A DNA stretch of 21,484 bases. Origin: Coptodactyla brooksi. Lineage: Eukaryota; Arthropoda; Insecta; Coleoptera; Scarabaeidae. Shown here piece by piece: positions 12,601 to 18,600 of this stretch; positions within the stretch are counted from its first letter, which is position 1, and every line of letters starts with the position of its first letter. The notes beneath the pieces were generated by a model that saw only the letters and a program-made list of their open reading frames with translations, searched no databases and had not been told where the DNA came from. The DNA lies in the NCBI GenBank assembly GCA_033557675.1, contig JAWQRM010000559.1, positions 1 through 21,484 on the forward strand, in the 5' to 3' direction. Position numbers and translations under genes: made by a program.

Positions 12601-15600
12601 TTGTATTTGAAAAACATACCGAACGAAACTAAAACTCGAACCTGTACAAGGAATCAATTTATTTGTCAAATACCAAAATCAGATCTCCAGTTTTCCCACA
12701 TCAGATCCACTTTTTCTTTAATAATGTTATTTTTAATATAAGACAAACACTTAACTTTTAAATTGACTTTATTTATTTTTAATGAAATTACATGTTTTCT
12801 GAATTGAAATTGTGTTATGGTATTTTTATGACATTTTCATATAAGAGGAACGTTTACTTTGATTAAATCCTTACTGTTTGTATGGTCATTTTTTGCGTTT
12901 AACAAAAATAAATGTATAATTATCTTATAATTATCTTACACAAGATTTGTTTTAAATAATGGTGCAAGAATCTTCAAGTTTTTGTATTGAACGTTAGTAC
13001 GATAGTATCTCAACCATTCTTAATTTTTAGATCATTTTGATTAGCTATTAATGCACATTTCTATAGTACATCGATGTTCTAACGTAATAACACAATCTGT
13101 AAATTTTAGCATTTTAAAATAATGTGCCTCGAACTAGAACTAGAAATATTAACCAGAAATATGGTTCGCAAATAAAACTAGAAGATGTACATCGTATATG
13201 ACTTTCTCTTACCTTGCCCCTGGTTTAAGTATAAAAAAATTTCTAAAAAAAATTTGAATTCGTACCTGTCATCTTTTTCCAAAAATGTGTAATAACGCCT
13301 AAACGGTGCGATTTAGAACTGATGTATAATAATTAAAGTGGCCCTTAAATCTTACGAGGATTTAAACAGTGTAATAATATACAGAGTGTTCTATTTAAAA
13401 ATCTGAAGATGGATAGTTTGAAGACCCTGTATATTCGAAAACGGTTTCAAATTCTGAAGAGCTTGCTGTTATGCAACCTTTATTTGAAATTTTTTTTTTC
13501 TAAAGAGAGCAATACCTGAGATTAAGAACGTAATACTTTCTTACCCCATAGGATTGTACTTTTATCATTTATGATCATAACTCGATCATATGTTGATTTT
13601 AAGCATGTACTATCCTTATAGGTTTTTACTCACAATTTGATGTAGATTACAAAAATATATCTTATAAATCAAAAAACTTACGTCAAGTACCTCAACCATA
13701 TACAATTTTTACGAAATCGTTATTGTATCCAGATTATATAATAATTAACTGGTATGTAAAGTATTGTTTTACTTAGTCCAACGTGGCAAGCTAAAAACGA
13801 GACACAGGCGGACAGACGGACGGACGGACGGACGGACGGACGGACAGACCAACCACCAAAAATAGCATAGATAGGCTACAAAAAGCCTAATTCGTCAAGA
13901 TCTATCATAATTCCGACATCGGTTTTGTTTTGTAAATGCAATATGTTCTCTTAGGAGGTAATAAAAAGCCCATCGCTGTAAAGCTAATTTTCTGAGAAAA
14001 ATTACACATTTATTTTTAGAAACAACAGAAAATGAGGAAAGCAAAAATTAATTATTTCGGAATTGATCCATTTGTTTTGATTCATGTATTGAGTTCTGGA
14101 CGGTGATGTATCCAAACAGCATTTTCCACTATCATCCACCATTCTCTTCTATACTGCCTGACTGCCGTACTATGTCTCAGAAGTATATTATAGGTCTTTC
14201 TTCTTGGTGACATTTTCTGATTTTACTTATGTAATACAATTCCATATGTTTCAATCGTATTGTTTCCTTTATAGATAACCGTTTATTTAGTAGTTTATAC
14301 GTCAATCCGATGGCACATAAATATTTGCGCCTAGTTTCTTAAAAATAGGTAATTTCGCATCCAAGCAGAAACAGTTTTTTCGCAATTGGAATAGGGCCTT
14401 CCTTATACATTTCGTATACACTGAGTGGCCAAAAAATTAGAGTCACCTCTAATATACTTTCGAATAAGAGGTGTTTCTAATTTTTTGGCCACTCAGTGTA
14501 TATTTTCTTTATTTTTGTATCCATAAAAGCAGGATATGTAAGAAAAAGATCCTGAGCAATTTCTTTGATTAATTTTATTAGGTGTTGTGTAGTCTCTTTA
14601 ACTTCATTGGATCTAACGTTGAGGGTTTGGAACCTTTTGCTTTGTAACAAAGTAAAAACGAAGTCACCACTACGTCAAAATTTGAAAAGAGGATGCTTGA
14701 CGCACATTTCGCTAACCAAGCATCAGCAGGAGCGACGAACGACTGAGTCATTCATCGCTGGACTGAGCGATGAAAGTTTTTCATCGCCTCTGATGAAAAT
14801 CAGTTTAATAAATAGTATTTCTGTTACGCTGAAATGTAGTTTGTGGGAAGTGGAAAAACTTATATTCAGAATATCATTCCATTAAAATCATTATTTAAAA
14901 TTATTAATTCATAAAATTATCATTCCAGACATTTAGGGAAATGTATGTTGTATAGTATAGTGTACCATACAGTATAGTATAGTGTACCATACAGAAACAT
15001 TAGAATTTGGTCAGCAAGGTGATTATCACAAAACATTATTTTTAAAGCCTGGAAATATTGTATGTTGAAATAATGATTAGTGTTTCTAATATGAAATATA
15101 CTATGGTACCTAAAAGAGTGTACTTATCTTTAGGCTCTGCGTTTCTACTTTGTGTACTTAGCTTATGAAGTGTTTAGTACTTTACTTCCTAAGTTAAGCA
15201 GAAAATTAGCCCTTCGACTAACACGTTTCGCTTTCGTCTTTTATCTCTGGTCGCTTCCGACGATGCTTATATGGTCAGCGAAACGTGTGTCGAGCAGTAA
15301 ATTTCCTGATTTGGGTAAGTGATTGACCAACTTTGCTTACAAAACTAAAGGTTCCAAATCCACAATTTAGTTTCGTTGACCATGTCAGTATCATCGGCAG
15401 CGACCAGAGACAAAACTCTGTTTGTCTCTGGTCGCTTCCGATGATGCTGACATGGTTGGTAAAACATGCATTGAGCAGTTAATTTCTCTTTTCTTGCTAT
15501 CAATTTATTGATTCACTAAAACTTTTGTTTATATTTTAGAAAGCCCCTTTATTCATTCAAATAATAATATTGGGCTTCGTAACCGACCTTTGCCTTTACG

Positions 15601-18600
15601 ATGTAGCTTTGCCATCAATACTGACATGGAGAGGATACAAAGGAATTACCCTAACTCAAATTTTGTTAGACATTTTTCGAAAAGAGAATAAGCTAATTGG
15701 AATTAATATTGGTGAAGAGGAAGTTATAACCGGTAATAAATGTTATTAGAACTTTAAGTGTGCAAAACAAAAGTTGCTTTATAGATTCGGAATACCCCTT
15801 AATGGGCAAGTTACAGAAATCGTTATTAACAAGGAAACGTAAGGAAGGTCTATGTAGCTCACCAAGTATTTTGGACATGTGTGGCAGCTGTCGGCCAAAA
15901 GTATGCGCCATATTGACAATTTTAGATTACCATAAAGCGACTTATTCAAATCTGATAAATCAGAACTATTCAATACAACTGCGTCCACTAGACAAACTAG
16001 ATCACGTAGGTAGTTTGAACTTTCTATATTTATTGTGAAATTTAAACATGATTTTCAGATGACTATGTGCCTAGCCAAAAATTACTTCATGTTGAAGAAG
16101 GGTGAGTGTTGGATCGAATTAAACAATGAATTTCAAATGGAAGGTATATTTCTTTTGGGATTTGACCAGGAGCTTGTTGCAGCCCATATGGAGGCGTATT
16201 ATAATACAGCCGCTATGTTGAAAAAGAAACAATGGATACAGGTTGCTAAAAAACAAATAAAGGTAATATGGAAATGGGGCTGTAGCACTCACCATCTTTT
16301 TGATACACATATTTGGTAAAAGTTCATCCGCATGTGGAAGAACCACACGAGTGCGACTAAGGGGGCATGATATATGCAATAACTAAACTTGAAATGAAAT
16401 ATTATAATTTTGCGTACAAGGTATCAATTGTAGGCGTTGCGATTAATTCCTCATCAGTTTAGATGAATTTGACACGCTGTATAGCGAATCACTAAACCAT
16501 GAAATTAAGTTTCAGTACAATTTCACTCATTTTCTCCTTATTACGTCCATATATTGTTCCAATGTACCGAAGAAACAACATCAATGTTAGGTTGTCGATA
16601 TGAAATTTAGTAGATATAATATAAATATTAGATCGTATTTTGGCAGAATTTTACCCACCATCTACATTTTTACACATTAGTGTGTCTCGATTTTTAGATT
16701 AATATTTATTTAGATATCTATCATGCTATATATAAGATACATATAATCATCCAAAATAATTACGGAAAGAATTATAATATTTTGTTTTTGACAGTCCTAA
16801 GCACTGAAATATTACAATATTGGTTTTCCACAATTCAAAGCAGGGATTGTTTGAGGTTTTGTGAAAAAATCGAGCAGAGATTGTTTGAGGTTTCCAAATA
16901 TATAAAAATACACAGGCTGTTTCATTCAGAAATTGCAAATAGGACCCTCTAATATAAAAACGATTAAAATGTTTAATTAAAATATTGTCCTAATCAAAGT
17001 ATATTTCCTAAACTATTGTGTTAGCCGATGTGCTTGTTACGTGTTATTAATACATTGGTGTTGTGATTCACGACGCGTTTCGACTATCGTCATTTTATTT
17101 AGTTAATTTATTTTAAGTGAATTTAATGTGTAGAATTAGATCTCGTTTTATAAGTTTTTGAATCTTAAGTGGTGGGGTAAAGATAGTGTTCTATTTGTTG
17201 TTAATTTGTATAACCAACAGCGACATTGTTTTTTGAATGGTAGTTGGTTCGCGTTGGTATTTATTGAGATGTTTGGCGTAGTTAGAGTCGGCCCTATTGA
17301 AGCGGTATGATCTTATGTGCTCTTTGTATCTGCCTTGGAACTTTCAACCCGTCTGGCCAGTATATGGCATCTTGCATGTATTTCAAGTTAAATTGTAAAT
17401 TCTCCTTGATTTGTAACTATCTATGGCATCTGTTTTTGATCTCAGTATACTTCTGATATTGTTATTTATTTAGTAAGCGATTTGTAGCCTATGTCGCTTG
17501 AATATTTTTACTATTCTATGTACATATGGAGCGGTATAAGTGAAGATTGCCCATGTTGGTGTTTCGGTGTTTTCAGTTTCTACTCCTTCTGTTACTTGGT
17601 GTGTTTTGTTTCTATTACTGTTTCTCGTTTTAGTTTGTAAAGTTTGTCGACTATAGTTGTATTATATCTGTTTGTCGTTTCGATCTTATTGATGATATTC
17701 TGTTCATTATGATAGTATTATCTGTTTATTGGTATTGTTTATAGTCGATGTCTTAAACTTACTATGGCTGCGTGTTTGTATTGTTTTGGGTTCGTTGAGG
17801 TAGCGTGTATGATGCTACTTGTTTACGTTAGTTTCCTATGTATTTTGAAGCTTAGTCCTTTGGTAGATCTGGTGATTAATACGTCCAGAAAGATATGGTT
17901 GCCGTTAGTTTCTTCTTCGTGAGTGAATTGAACTTTAGTGTGTTTGCAATTGATGTGCTAGAGGATTTCTTGTGGTTTGCAAATTTAAATTACTGTTTTA
18001 CGTCCTGGCAAAGCAATGTGTTTATAATTGCCAATGTACGCAGGTGATTATAAATAAAACTTTAAAAATAAAATTACATATATATACTTATCACTGCCTC
18101 TATATAAGAGTATGGTCAGCTTGCTAAAGTGTCTCGTTCTGTACGTTACACTTATAATTCGTTATCAAACACATATTGTTAAAGATAATTACAGCGTATC
18201 CAGGATGGCCTTGTTTGCGTTAAATATATTCAACATCTTGACAACATTAACAAGTTTAATAAATAACCAATACCAGGGTACACCTTTATCTATACAAAAT
18301 GGTGCTGAAGAAGCACTTGCACAAACCGTGCTTGACATCATTGTGAGTGGCTGTAGCGATCCCGCTTATTACACTGAACAAACCAGCACCTTGGATTTCG
18401 ATATACTCTCTGACTTTCCTGGGCCACAGTTAGTGGATATTGAGGAAGAAGACAAAGTGAATGATGACATCGAGGAAGAGATGTCCAGCGTTGAGCTAGT
18501 GCAGAAACCTTTCACCAATTATGCACGACCTTTCTTAGCTGTTACTGTTTACATGTATCATATTACGTTTTTAGATTCCAATATACCAAACAATGTTTAT

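Noticed and set aside
18100..18111. TATA box for the 18112 ORF
   Set aside because: It lies immediately before the ATG, leaving no room for a start site and leader; TATATAA strings are common in this AT-rich sequence.
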